NCBI GenBank assembly: GCA_039698075.1
Contig: JBDKTJ010000079.1
Coordinates: 1-16,616, forward strand
Origin: JAJFVC01 sp039698075
GTDB lineage: Bacteria; Planctomycetota; Planctomycetia; Pirellulales; Thermoguttaceae
Direction: 5' to 3'
Length of the DNA: 16,616 bases
Shown here: positions 1 to 8,174 of the stretch, piece after piece
Layout of the letters: every line of letters starts with the position of its first letter
Numbering within the stretch: position 1 is the first letter of the stretch
Translations under genes and position numbers: made by a program
Notes under the pieces: generated by a model
The model's input: only the letters and a program-made list of their open reading frames with translations
Databases searched by the model: none
What the model was told of the DNA's origin: nothing

Positions 1-2
1 AT

Positions 3-1085
3 TGCGACCGATTTCAAGCGACGGTCGATCTGTGGCTCGGCGAGTCCCGGCATCAACGCGAGCCGATGTTTTTGTTCATCGGGTTGGAAAACTTCCGCGA
101 TCTTGCGGACTGGGATCAGGCCAACACGCTTGGCGTCAACTATCTGCGCGAGCAGGCGAAGGACAAGAAACTGGTGTTCGCCTCGGGCGCCGACATCACC
201 GATTATTTTACGCGCCACTACGCCAAACAGCCGGAGAATTGGTTTTACTGGCCTGACATCTACTGCGGCTATCAGGCTGCCTATAAGCCGAGGCGATTGC
301 CCGATCGAATCGAATTAAGCAATGCGGACTTCCATTCGTTGCACGAGTGGGGCTCGGCGTTGCCGCGTTTTTTCTGGGACTTTACCCGTCCTTGGTCCGA
401 ACCGCTATGGGACAATCAGGCGGCGATCCGCAAGAATTTCGGATTGTGCAATCCGGACTTGCTCACCGCGGACAACTGCGTGCCGCGCATGGTGAATCTG
501 GACGGCGTCCAAGCCGTGGCCACAGTGAAACCGACGGCCGACGGCGCTCAGATTCAGATTGAGATCGAGTCGTCGAAGCCGCTTGGGAGCTTGCCGGTTG
601 CCGTGTGGAATATTCCGCTGCAAGCGGCCGGGCTGAACGTGACAAAAACTTCCGACAAGGCGAGATTCGTCCCGATCGTCGACGGTTCGACGGAAAACCT
701 GCACGGACTGGTCGTCTGTAAGAATATCTCGCCGGGAAAAACGACGCGGTTCATCCCAATTCAAGGCGTGTCGCGCGACCCCATCGATCCGACGCTCCAG
801 ATCGGCGCGCAGGTCGCCGGTCGGATGTTCTTACGCAACGGCGTGCCCTGCGTGTACGTTTGGTTGGCCACGAAAGACGCGACGAGGGGGTCGCTTAAGA
901 TCAACATGCCCAAAGGCAAAAAGGTCACGGTGCATTACAACAACGGAAAGATCCGAGAGGCAAGGAACGGCGAGCTGACCGTGAATTTCGACCGGACCTG
1001 GTCCACGGAATCGCCGCTGATCACAGGCTTGACGTCGGCCGAACTGGCCAAGTCGGCGAAGTTTGAAAGTGGTGCAGGGAAGTGA
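3..1085 (+). CDS. Unidentified protein, C-terminal part (5' end outside the window)
   Basis: The reading frame is open from the first bases of the window with no stop before the ATG at 66, and the residues before that ATG read naturally into the rest. The ATG is therefore probably internal and the gene starts off the left edge. About 360 residues are visible. They include an aromatic-rich stretch (residues such as NWFYWPDIYCGY and FFWDFTRPW, about bases 237-400) and then a beta-rich C-terminal half of alternating hydrophobic strands. No membrane segment or catalytic motif is evident. The layout resembles the C-terminal portion of secreted carbohydrate-active proteins of planctomycetes, possibly following a polysaccharide-deacetylase-like barrel. 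That is only an impression, because the N-terminal domain that would settle it is missing. It ends in TGA, 74 bases before the next gene, and no terminator is visible. Confidence 0.75.
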   Translation, partial: CDRFQATVDLWLGESRHQREPMFLFIGLENFRDLADWDQANTLGVNYLREQAKDKKLVFASGADITDYFTRHYAKQPENWFYWPDIYCGYQAAYKPRRLPDRIELSNADFHSLHEWGSALPRFFWDFTRPWSEPLWDNQAAIRKNFGLCNPDLLTADNCVPRMVNLDGVQAVATVKPTADGAQIQIEIESSKPLGSLPVAVWNIPLQAAGLNVTKTSDKARFVPIVDGSTENLHGLVVCKNISPGKTTRFIPIQGVSRDPIDPTLQIGAQVAGRMFLRNGVPCVYVWLATKDATRGSLKINMPKGKKVTVHYNNGKIREARNGELTVNFDRTWSTESPLITGLTSAELAKSAKFESGAGK

Positions 1086-1159
1086 GGATAATTTTTGGGC
1101 CCCTCATACGCAGCTAGTATGTCTTCCAGGATGTTGTTGCCGTTTGCCCCTCGCATCGT

Positions 1160-2359
1160 ATGAATTTTCAGAAGAAAAGCCGTTTGCTGATTACCTGTGC
1201 CCCGAGGCTGTCGGAGTGGCTGCAGAAGGAGGTCGAGGCTCTCGGGCACAAGGTGCTGCTCGTCCGCAAGACCGGCGTCGAGATAGAAGGCACGCTTGCC
1301 GATTCGATGCGACTCAACCTCTGGCTGCATACGGCGTTCGCCGTGCTGTACAGGCTCGATGAGTTCGAGTGCCGCGATCCCGACGCGCTCTACCGGACGG
1401 CGGTAAAGCTGCCCTGGGAGGACGTCATCCCGCCCGATGAGTACATTTCTATCGTCTCCTACGTCGACAACCCGACGATCAACAACACGATGTTCCCCAA
1501 CCTGAAGCTCAAAGACGCCATCGTCGACCGCATCATGAAAAAGGAGCATCGGCGGCCTGACTCCGGGCCGGAGCGGACGAACATCGTCATCAACCTCTAC
1601 TGGAAAGACGATCGAGCGTGGTTGTACCTGAACACATCGGGCAACAAGCTTGCCGACCGCGGATATCGACGAATCCCACACAAGGCGCCGATGCAAGAGA
1701 CGCTGGCTGCGGCAGTGATCATGGCGACAGGCTACACCGGCGAGGCGTCCCTTGTGACGCCGATGTGCGGCAGCGGCACGCTCGCCATTGAGGGGGCGCT
1801 CCTAGCCCAGAACCGCGCGCCGGGCCTGTTGCGCGCCAACTATGGCTTCATGCACCTAAAAGGCTTCAACAACGAGGCTTGGAAGACTGTCCGTCGTGAG
1901 ACGATCCATGCCGGGAAAAAGAAGCGGCCCCCTCGGATCATCGCCACCGACATCGACCCGCAAGCGGTCGAGGCTGCAAAGAAAAACGCCGCCACCGCCG
2001 GAGTAGAGCATCTCATCGAGTTTGGGGTCTGCGACTTTGCCGAGACTCCTCTTCCGCCGGCGCCGTTCCTTGTTGTGATGAACCCGGAATACGGCAAGCG
2101 GATGGGAGAGATGTCGCAACTCGAAAAGGTCTATGAGCGGATTGGCGGTTTCTTTAAGCAGAAGTGCCAGGGCTTGACCGGATACGTTTTCACGGGCAAC
2201 TTCGACTTGGCGAAGAAGATCCACCTGGCGCCCAGTCGGAAAATCCCGTTTTTCAACGCCGACATCGATTGCCGGCTGCTCAAGTACGAAATGTACGCCG
2301 GCACCCGCCGCAAGGATCGCCATCTTGGTTCCACCGAAAATGCGAATTTGTCGCAGTGA
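1160..2359 (+). CDS. THUMP-domain class I SAM-dependent RNA methyltransferase (RlmL/YcbY N-terminal-like)
   Basis: The 399-residue protein has the layout of the N2-guanine rRNA methyltransferases related to the RlmL N-terminal half. Residues 1-60 form a ferredoxin-like start and about 60-160 a THUMP-type RNA-binding region. The rest is a Rossmann methyltransferase. The SAM-binding loop TPMCGSGT lies at 200-207 and is followed by the family's IEGALLAQNRAPG; the acidic strand end ATDID is at 262-266; the catalytic loop NPEYG is at 308-312. The known family methylates guanine in 23S rRNA in the cytoplasm. The usual NPPY loop reads NPEY here, a proline to glutamate change, so the exact target base is uncertain. 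No clear ribosome-binding site precedes ATG 1160, but the protein starts where the family does. It stands alone, followed by a 114-base gap. Confidence 0.85.
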   Translation: MNFQKKSRLLITCAPRLSEWLQKEVEALGHKVLLVRKTGVEIEGTLADSMRLNLWLHTAFAVLYRLDEFECRDPDALYRTAVKLPWEDVIPPDEYISIVSYVDNPTINNTMFPNLKLKDAIVDRIMKKEHRRPDSGPERTNIVINLYWKDDRAWLYLNTSGNKLADRGYRRIPHKAPMQETLAAAVIMATGYTGEASLVTPMCGSGTLAIEGALLAQNRAPGLLRANYGFMHLKGFNNEAWKTVRRETIHAGKKKRPPRIIATDIDPQAVEAAKKNAATAGVEHLIEFGVCDFAETPLPPAPFLVVMNPEYGKRMGEMSQLEKVYERIGGFFKQKCQGLTGYVFTGNFDLAKKIHLAPSRKIPFFNADIDCRLLKYEMYAGTRRKDRHLGSTENANLSQ

Positions 2360-2473
2360 CGGCCTTCGAGCGACGGTGCGCCCTATGTATGGGTATGCGG
2401 TGGAGTGTTAGGGCGGCGAATTGGATCGCCCGCCGACGACCGACCGCGAAATCCCCTACTAGGGAGATGGATA

Positions 2474-3148
2474 ATGAAGACGCTTATGAACGTTGCGTTG
2501 ACGCTGATGCTTGCGGGCTGCTCGTTCGGCACGGCCACGAACGATACGGTCGCGGCGCCGCCCAAGTCGCCGGTTCCGTCGCATCAGATGTTGAAGGTTT
2601 CGCACGACGGTTTCGCCGCCATGCGATCGATTCGCGCGGCCCGGATCGCGATTTTTGACGGCGAGCCGAAGCTGGCGGTCAAAATGCTCGGCAAAGCGAC
2701 CGCCGACTTGGACGCTGCCGCCAAGGACACGACCACCTACGTGATCGACGCGAAGGCGATGGTCGGCGGCAAGGTGGTCAAGGATGAGAGTGCCACGGTG
2801 AAGCAGAATCTGATTCCGATTGACGGTCAGATTGCGTTGGCCGATACGTTCGTGCTCACGGAAGAAAACGCCAAACACATTGCGAAGGCCAACGAGCACT
2901 TCAAGAACCGCAAGAGCAAAGAGGCCCTCGAAGAACTGCAACTCGGAGGGATCGGCGTCACGTTCTCCCGCATCTTGATGCCGTTGAGCGAGACCATGAA
3001 GAAGGTGGCCGATGCGACGAAACTCGCCGACGAGCACAAATACTACGAGGCCAATCTGGAGCTCAAAGCGGCCGAGGACGGACTGGTGGTCGACTCGGTG
3101 AGTTTGGTCGACTTGCCGAAGCCCGAGAACGGCAAGAAGGCGAAGTAA
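2474..3148 (+). CDS. YfdX-family lipoprotein
   Basis: This is a 224-residue exported protein. The ATG at 2474 was chosen because a purine-rich AGGGAG lies about 7 bases upstream and it gives a clean lipoprotein signal peptide: MK, a hydrophobic stretch, and a lipobox LAGC with Cys16. A longer frame from 2405 would bury that signal. The mature part matches the YfdX family: an alpha-helical region (RAARIAIFDGEPKLAVKML), the strand-helix LIPIDGQIALADTF, and the hallmark C-terminal run YYEANLELKAAEDGLVVDS. Enterobacterial YfdX belongs to an acid-response locus and its biochemical role is poorly defined. The neighbours here (a methyltransferase and a DUF4838 protein) do not suggest a pathway. It is probably anchored to a membrane by Cys16 and transcribed alone, since a strong terminator follows. 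Confidence 0.85.
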   Translation: MKTLMNVALTLMLAGCSFGTATNDTVAAPPKSPVPSHQMLKVSHDGFAAMRSIRAARIAIFDGEPKLAVKMLGKATADLDAAAKDTTTYVIDAKAMVGGKVVKDESATVKQNLIPIDGQIALADTFVLTEENAKHIAKANEHFKNRKSKEALEELQLGGIGVTFSRILMPLSETMKKVADATKLADEHKYYEANLELKAAEDGLVVDSVSLVDLPKPENGKKAK

Positions 3149-3167
3149 CACGCCAGAGAAAATCCAA

Positions 3168-3226
3168 GGGGGCGTTCCGCTCTTCCGTCTCAAACGGGAG
3201 CAACGTGGAACGCCCCCGTTTTGTTT
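3168..3226 (+). terminator. Rho-independent terminator after the YfdX gene
   Basis: An 11-bp perfect inverted repeat, GGGGGCGTTCC at 3168-3178 and GGAACGCCCCC at 3207-3217, is followed by the T-rich GTTTTGTTT. The 28-base loop contains a small inner hairpin (CTC..CCGT with ACGG..GAG). It begins 20 bases after the YfdX stop codon and should end that transcript. Confidence 0.88.
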
Positions 3227-3521
3227 CCCTGTTCAAGAACCGTGAATCGGCGTTTTTTGCCAGAAAGACGATGCAACTTATGTGGAACGGATGGCCGACT
3301 GGTGCAAGGCGTGCGGAGCCGCGCCAGTCCTGGGACTCTTGCAATCAGGCCGTCTGGCTGCGATAATTGGTCTTTAGAAAGGCCTTGAGCATCAGGCGTG
3401 CGAAGCGTTTTACGCATCGAAAACCCCTGGAGTTCCGCGTTTTCTATAGAGCGATCCCGCCCCCCGCCCGTTATTCCCTCCTTTATTCACCTCCCCCCCT
3501 GTTCTTCTTCCCGAGGGTACT
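3227..3521 (+). other. Non-coding gap and leader upstream of the DUF4838 gene
   Basis: No convincing gene is present here. It contains a 9-bp stem with one G:T pair (3297-3305 with 3321-3329) that lacks a T-tract, a promoter candidate at 3339-3367, and, just before the start codon, a strongly C/T-biased stretch (about 3456-3512) with runs of C. The last 60 bases of the leader are therefore poor in purines until the GAGGG ribosome site. Confidence 0.5.
3339..3367 (+). promoter_or_regulatory. Candidate sigma-70-type promoter for the DUF4838 gene
   Basis: TTGCAA at 3339-3344 and GATAAT at 3362-3367 are separated by 17 bases. The first matches 4 of 6 and the second 5 of 6 consensus positions. 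Transcription would start near 3375 and leave a leader of about 145 bases. This rests on sequence match alone. Confidence 0.45.
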
Positions 3522-5534
3522 ATGCCACACCAAGACTCCCGACCCTGTTTTCTCTTTCCCGCGGCATGGATGTCCGTTGTCGCGTTTGTGGCGGCCGTCG
3601 CGTGTACGGCCACAAACTGCTTGGCTGGTTCAGATCTCCGCTTGGTCACAGAAGGGAAACCGACGGCCACCGTTGTCTTGGGCGCCAACGCCACGCCTCC
3701 CGAAAAGTTCGCCGCCGAGGAGTTTGTCAAATACGTCAAAAAGGCAAGCGGCGTCGTGTTGCCGATTGCGTCTGACGAAACCAGCGTCTCCGGCAATCTC
3801 GTGCTGGTTGGCACTGCCGCGACAAACAGCCGCGTGGCAAAACTCAAGGAGATGACAATTGGTGGAGATCCGAATGGGGACGCCTTCCGGCTTGCCACGG
3901 TCGAGAACTGTTTGGTACTGGCCGGCCACAACGGTCGCGGCGTGTTGTACGCCGCGTACGCCGCGCTGGAGGAAATCCTCGGGATTCATTGGCCGACGTT
4001 CGACGAAAACAGCGAGGTGGCGCCGGTCAAGAACGTCACGGTTCCGACGCTCGATCGCGACGAAGTTCCGGCCTTTCGGTACCGCGGGCTTTCGTTGCCG
4101 CGGCGTCCGGAGATCATCGATTGGATGGCCAAGAATCGGCTCAACTACGTCAGGCTTTCCCAGCAGTATGCCGAGACGTCGGAATATCGGAACCACGTGC
4201 TGCCCGAACTGGAGCGTCGGGGCATGGTGGTTGCTCTGGGCGCCCACGGATTCAATTACTTCCTGTCGCCGAAAGTCTATTTTCAGGACCACCCGGAGTA
4301 TTTCGCGTTGGTCAAGGGCAGCCGCAAGCCGACCCAGATCTGCGTCTCCAATCCGGAGGCCCGGCGTATCTACATTGCGAATGTCATGCGATTCCTCGAA
4401 AAACACCCCGAGGCGTCCCTGTTCTATCCCGGTCCAGAAGACGGCATGGACTGGTGCCATTGCGAGAAGTGCGCCGCGCTGTTCGATGGGAAATGGCCGT
4501 TGAAGCGAAAGATGGACGTTTACACCTCGTCCTTTTCCTTCCTGGTCAACAGTCTGGCCGAGGAGGTGCGCAAGCGATTCCCGGATCTTTATGTCGTTCA
4601 AAGCGCGTATGTCAACTACCTGCCGCTGCCGACCAAAGCGAAGCCGGCGTCCAATGTCGTCATTAATTTTGCACCGTTTGAACGTCCTACGTTCAAATAC
4701 TCCTTCAGTTGCTGGGCGCCGGGCCGCAAGAACGATCGGGCGATCGACGCCTCTTATCTGTCGTATTTCGACATGGACAACGCCATGGCCTGGTTCGAAA
4801 GTCAGATTCGAGGGTGGCGCGATCTAACGGACGGCCGGATGTTGATCTATGAATATTTCGACAACAAAAGCGCTTTTGTCGGCCAAACAATGGTGTGCGT
4901 CGACGCCATCGCGGCCGACTACCGATACTATCGTGGCTTGAAGCTCTGGGGCGTGTATCCTCAAAACTGCTGGCGCGGGCGAGACGCTTACAGCCTCAAC
5001 CTTTTCGCGCACGCCCGGCTCGCCTGGAATCCGGACCAGACGCCGGAAGACGTGCGTGAGACGTTTTGCCGTTTCTGCTATGGAAGCGCCGCGACGCCGA
5101 TGGTCAAGTATTTTCGACAGTTGGAAAACGGGATCGTGAACGTGCAGCGGGCGTGCAACGTGACCGGTTCCTTGTCTCCGAGCCGCCGCAATCAAACGAC
5201 GGAACTGCTGATCACCCCGTTTGCCGGTTTGGACGATCTTTTAAAGGAGGCGTCCGTCGCGGCGAACACCGATTGGGCGCGAGGCGAAGTGAAAAAGCAA
5301 CAGGCCGTCTTCGGCTATTTGCAGGGCAGCTTCAAACTGTGGCATATGCGCTACGCCGCCGAAAGGCTTTTTGACGAAGGCAAACCGAAGGAAGCGGAGC
5401 GGATGGTCCAGTCGCTTCAGGAACAATACAAGGTTTTTCTGAAGGATATGGAGGTCCTGGGAGTTCGGCCGTCGCGCAAAATGGCGACGGTCCTTTCGGT
5501 TCGCGGCGAGAGAAAAGAGATTCTTGGGTTCTGA
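3522..5534 (+). CDS. Exported DUF4838-domain protein with GH67-like N-terminal domain
   Basis: The protein has 670 residues. An N-terminal signal peptide covers about residues 1-36, with a hydrophobic core at 16-30 and likely cleavage around LAG-S. Residues about 40-165 resemble the N-terminal alpha/beta domain of alpha-glucuronidases and related glycosidases (EKFAAEEFVKYVKKASGVVLP, then GRGVLYAAYAALEEILGIHW). Residues about 170-470 resemble DUF4838: a barrel-like stretch with NRLNYVRLS near 205-213, GPEDGMDW near 304-311 and the CHCEKC cysteine cluster at 312-317. DUF4838 proteins are usually found with polysaccharide-degrading genes, so a periplasmic or secreted glycan-binding or hydrolytic role is likely, but the substrate cannot be read from the sequence. 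ATG 3522 has GAGGG just upstream; ATG at codon 17 is a less likely start. The gene converges on the phosphoesterase array 65 bases downstream. Confidence 0.85.
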   Translation: MPHQDSRPCFLFPAAWMSVVAFVAAVACTATNCLAGSDLRLVTEGKPTATVVLGANATPPEKFAAEEFVKYVKKASGVVLPIASDETSVSGNLVLVGTAATNSRVAKLKEMTIGGDPNGDAFRLATVENCLVLAGHNGRGVLYAAYAALEEILGIHWPTFDENSEVAPVKNVTVPTLDRDEVPAFRYRGLSLPRRPEIIDWMAKNRLNYVRLSQQYAETSEYRNHVLPELERRGMVVALGAHGFNYFLSPKVYFQDHPEYFALVKGSRKPTQICVSNPEARRIYIANVMRFLEKHPEASLFYPGPEDGMDWCHCEKCAALFDGKWPLKRKMDVYTSSFSFLVNSLAEEVRKRFPDLYVVQSAYVNYLPLPTKAKPASNVVINFAPFERPTFKYSFSCWAPGRKNDRAIDASYLSYFDMDNAMAWFESQIRGWRDLTDGRMLIYEYFDNKSAFVGQTMVCVDAIAADYRYYRGLKLWGVYPQNCWRGRDAYSLNLFAHARLAWNPDQTPEDVRETFCRFCYGSAATPMVKYFRQLENGIVNVQRACNVTGSLSPSRRNQTTELLITPFAGLDDLLKEASVAANTDWARGEVKKQQAVFGYLQGSFKLWHMRYAAERLFDEGKPKEAERMVQSLQEQYKVFLKDMEVLGVRPSRKMATVLSVRGERKEILGF

Positions 5535-5599
5535 ACGCCTTTTTCCTTTGGGAGACTTAGCCTCCGCGGGAATTGTCGTTACGGCAAACGCGCTGTCCC

Positions 5600-6712
5600 T
5601 CAAAGAATGGGACGCAACCGCCTGCTAGCCTTCCAGCCGCCGAAGCTCAACAATCCGAGGGCGAGCAGAACGAGCGTGCCGGGCTCCGGAGTCGGAAGGT
5701 TCGCGTACAACACCGGGTCGACCACTACAACGTCCTGAGAATACGACATGCCCGTAGCCCCGGTTGTGACCGTAACAAACCGGACGGTGATCAAGTCGTC
5801 GGCGCCGTCGTAGAGACCGGTGCTGCTGTCCCACGTCTCATCCGTCGTATACGAGGTGTAGATGTCACCCACGGTCTTCGTGTAGTTCTGGTGGATGTGG
5901 CCGGCGTAGTTGGCGGCGATATTCGTCTTGTACGGCTCCAGGGACGTGGTGATGGTCGACATCTCCGTGCTGTCGAACAGATAATCATTGTACAAGAACC
6001 CGAAGAGGCTGGTGTCGGTAATCATCGGGATGTGGGTGATGATGTTGATGTTCTCGTTCTTCGGTTTCGCGCAGGTTGCGATGTCGTTTTTGAGCCACGT
6101 CAACGTGCCGCTGCCGCTCGTGACGTCTTCGTTCAAGTTTCCGCTTTCATCGTCCGTGGTTCGCGAGGCGAAATCCGCACATACAAAATGGCAGTTGCCG
6201 TAATCGAACGAGAAATTCTCCAGATATCGGCCGCTGACCGGCGTCGACTCCTTCTTCCAATTCGTCAAACCGCTTTTGGCGGGGTCGGCCAGATAGTTGT
6301 ACTGCGACGAAAACGTTTTTTGGAACGCCGCTTCGTAACTAACGCCGGTTGTGCCGGCGGTGTTGTGGCATTCGTTGTCGCCGATCAACGGGATATAGGG
6401 GATTCCCGCGGTGTCCAAGCGAATCAGCGTCCTTTTTGCACTCATCATCGTCGAGGAGGTTCCATTGGTGAGGGCGCCTCCCCAGGTGACGTCGCCTGTC
6501 ACAAATGCAAACTTGGTGTTTCGAGTGTCTTTGGTCGCAATGATGTAGTTTATGGCAGTGTTGAGTTCGGTGCGGTGGGCTGTCGTGGAGGCATGCGGAT
6601 CTGAAATGATGGCAAAGGTGAACTGTCCATAGGCCTTCATTCCGCCGCCAGCCACAGCAATTTGCACGGCCACCATGCCCAGTGCAAACAACAACCGACG
6701 GCACCGCTTCAT
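5600..6712 (-). CDS. PEP-CTERM calcineurin-like metallophosphoesterase, copy 1
   Basis: The protein has 370 residues. The start at 6712 was chosen because AAGGAG lies 7-8 bases upstream and the signal peptide begins there; the frame could be extended to 6802, but that would run through the leader conserved in the sister genes. Residues 1-29 are a signal peptide ending AYG. Metallophosphoesterase motifs follow in order: DPH at 38-40, GD at 73-74, GDNE-C-H at 111-116, TH at 226-227 and GHIH at 271-274. These are the ligands expected for a two-metal hydrolase of phosphate esters. The tail from about 341 has PEP, a hydrophobic helix and a basic end (ASRRLR), the PEP-CTERM signal processed by an exosortase. 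Export to the cell surface or matrix is therefore expected. It is the downstream-most of three tandem paralogues and nearly matches copy 2 even beyond the stop codon. Confidence 0.9.
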   Translation of the reverse strand: MKRCRRLLFALGMVAVQIAVAGGGMKAYGQFTFAIISDPHASTTAHRTELNTAINYIIATKDTRNTKFAFVTGDVTWGGALTNGTSSTMMSAKRTLIRLDTAGIPYIPLIGDNECHNTAGTTGVSYEAAFQKTFSSQYNYLADPAKSGLTNWKKESTPVSGRYLENFSFDYGNCHFVCADFASRTTDDESGNLNEDVTSGSGTLTWLKNDIATCAKPKNENINIITHIPMITDTSLFGFLYNDYLFDSTEMSTITTSLEPYKTNIAANYAGHIHQNYTKTVGDIYTSYTTDETWDSSTGLYDGADDLITVRFVTVTTGATGMSYSQDVVVVDPVLYANLPTPEPGTLVLLALGLLSFGGWKASRRLRPIL

Positions 6713-6773
6713 GATAGGCTCCTTGAACGAGAAGATGAGAACGAAAGGCGACAAAGCACCACCACGCAGGTGC

Positions 6774-6802
6774 ATCATACAAGCGAGTGACCAAGGCGTC
6801 AA
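6774..6802 (-). promoter_or_regulatory. Promoter of metallophosphoesterase copy 1
   Basis: On the minus strand TTGACG (6802-6797) and TATGAT (6779-6774) are 17 bases apart. The -35 box matches 5 of 6 and the -10 box 5 of 6. The same TTGACG box recurs at a similar distance from the start codon in the two sister genes, which strengthens the call. Confidence 0.65.
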
Positions 6803-6826
6803 TCATTTGGGGCAAATTTTTCAAAT

Positions 6827-6868
6827 AGCCCCCCTCCCGGTAGTGGAAATCCTAACGAGAGGGGGGCT
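6827..6868 (-). terminator. Hairpin between copies 2 and 1, probable terminator of copy 2
   Basis: A 10-bp perfect inverted repeat, AGCCCCCCTC at 6827-6836 and GAGGGGGGCT at 6859-6868, encloses 22 bases. It lies 78 bases past the copy 2 stop codon and just upstream of the copy 1 promoter. The minus-strand tail is ATTTGAAAAATTT, not a true T-run, so the stem is clear but termination efficiency is uncertain. Confidence 0.55.
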
Positions 6869-6879
6869 TTGCTACTGCA

Positions 6880-6915
6880 AGACGCCAATCTTAGGCACGC
6901 GGCGAGAATCGTCTC
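6880..6915. repeat. 36-bp repeat, copy A (partner at 9811-9846)
   Basis: This element differs from 9811-9846 at 2 of 36 positions and lies in the same orientation. It begins AGACG and ends CGTCT(C), giving short inverted ends. Both copies lie about 80-100 bases upstream of a metallophosphoesterase -35 box (copies 1 and 3). Confidence 0.75.
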
Positions 6916-6945
6916 GGCCGGCGTGTCCTTCCGCGGTGCTGTTCC

Positions 6946-8073
6946 TCAAAGAATGGGACGCAACCGCCTGCTAGCCTTCCAGCCGCCGAAGCTCAACAAT
7001 CCGAGGGCGAGGAGAACGAGCGCGCCGGGCTCCGGAGCAGCCGTGACGCTGGCCAGCGAGGCCCCGTACAGTTCCGGGTCGACCACTACAATGTCCTGGG
7101 AATACGACATGCTCGTAGCCCCGGTTGTGACCGTAACAAACCGGACGGTGATATCGTCGTCGGCGCCGTCGTAGAGGCCGTAGCTGCTGTCCCACGTCTC
7201 ATCCGTCGTATACGAAGTGTAGATGCCATTCACGTTCTTCGTATAGTTCTGGTGGATGTGACCGGCGTAGTTGGCGGCGATATTCGTCTTGTACGTGTTC
7301 ATGAACGTGGTGATGGTCGACATCTGCGAGCTGCTGAACAGATAATCATTGTACAAGAACCCGAGGAGGCTGGTGTCGGTAAACATCGGAATGTGGGTGA
7401 TGATGTTGATGTTCTCGTTCTTCGGTTTTGCGCAGGTTGTGATGTCGTTCTTGAGCCACGTCCAGCTGCCGCTGCCGCTCGTGACGTCTTCGTTCAAGTT
7501 GCCGCTTTCATCGCCCGCGATTCGTGAAGCGAAATCCGCACATGCAAAATGACAGTTGCCGTAATTGAACGAGAAATTCTCCAGATATCGGCCGCTGACC
7601 GGCGTCGACTCCTTCTTCCAATTGGTCAAACCGCTGCTGGCGCTGTTGGCCAGATAGTTGTACTGCGACGAAAACGTTTTTTGGAACGCCGCTTCGTAAC
7701 TGACGCCGGTTGTGCCGGCGGTGTTGTGGATTTCGTTGTCGCCGATCAACGGGATATAGGGGATTCCCGCGGTGTTCAAGTTAATCAACGCCCTTTTTGC
7801 GGCGTTCATCGTCGTGGTGGTTCCATTGGTGATGGTGCCTCCCCAGGTGACGTCGCCTGTCACAAATGCAAACTTGGTGTTTCGAGTGTCTTTGGTCGCA
7901 ATGATGTAGTTTATGGCAGTTTGGAGTTTGTCGCGGTGGGCTGTCGTGGAGGCATGCGGATCTGCAATGATGGCATAGGTGAACTGTCCATAAGCCTTCA
8001 TTCCGCCGCCAGCAACAACAACTCCCGCAGCTACCATACTCAGTGCAAACAACGACATGCTGCGCCACTTCAT
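6946..8073 (-). CDS. PEP-CTERM calcineurin-like metallophosphoesterase, copy 2
   Basis: The 375-residue protein is very close to copy 1 along its whole length. The start at 8073 follows AAGGAG and begins the signal peptide (MKWRSMSLF..., cleavage near AYG-Q at 29/30). The phosphoesterase motifs are conserved: DPH, TGDVTWGG, GDNE-I-H, ITHIP and GHIH. The PEP-CTERM tail (PEPG, hydrophobic helix, ASRRLR) is almost the same as copy 1, and the last 11 residues are identical. A slightly longer linker before the tail contains SVTAA, which copy 1 lacks. Secretion followed by exosortase sorting is expected and the substrate is unknown. Its upstream region differs from the sister genes: the -10 box is poor and a headless leader copy sits just before the promoter. 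Expression may thus differ from copies 1 and 3. Confidence 0.9.
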   Translation of the reverse strand: MKWRSMSLFALSMVAAGVVVAGGGMKAYGQFTYAIIADPHASTTAHRDKLQTAINYIIATKDTRNTKFAFVTGDVTWGGTITNGTTTTMNAAKRALINLNTAGIPYIPLIGDNEIHNTAGTTGVSYEAAFQKTFSSQYNYLANSASSGLTNWKKESTPVSGRYLENFSFNYGNCHFACADFASRIAGDESGNLNEDVTSGSGSWTWLKNDITTCAKPKNENINIITHIPMFTDTSLLGFLYNDYLFSSSQMSTITTFMNTYKTNIAANYAGHIHQNYTKNVNGIYTSYTTDETWDSSYGLYDGADDDITVRFVTVTTGATSMSYSQDIVVVDPELYGASLASVTAAPEPGALVLLALGLLSFGGWKASRRLRPIL

Positions 8074-8136
8074 GATACGACTCCTTGAAGAGAGAAAAGG
8101 GGAGGGCAAAAAACATGAAGTACCGCGACGCCCGCC

Positions 8137-8166
8137 GTCTTGCAAACAGAGCGATCAGGGCGTCAA
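8137..8166 (-). promoter_or_regulatory. Putative, weakened promoter of metallophosphoesterase copy 2
   Basis: TTGACG (8166-8161) is retained exactly as in the sister genes, but the hexamer 18 bases downstream reads CAAGAC (8142-8137), a poor -10 box. Copies 1 and 3 have TATGAT and TAGGAT at the corresponding place. Confidence 0.4.
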
Positions 8167-8174
8167 TACTTCAC

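Noticed and set aside
935..1696. A 253-codon minus-strand frame across the end of the first gene and the start of the methyltransferase.
   Set aside because: Both underlying + strand genes are convincing and the minus-strand translation has no recognisable motif.
3297..3329. A 9-bp stem (one G:T pair) in the gap before the DUF4838 gene, considered as a second terminator or riboswitch.
   Set aside because: It has no T-tract, no conserved riboswitch motif, and lies upstream of the proposed promoter.
5573..6604. A 343-codon open frame on the + strand opposite phosphoesterase copy 1 (and similar ones opposite copies 2 and 3).
   Set aside because: The minus strand encodes a clear protein with catalytic motifs. 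The + strand translation is rich in Arg and Val with no domain, signal or ribosome site, and recurs in the sister genes only because the DNA is duplicated.
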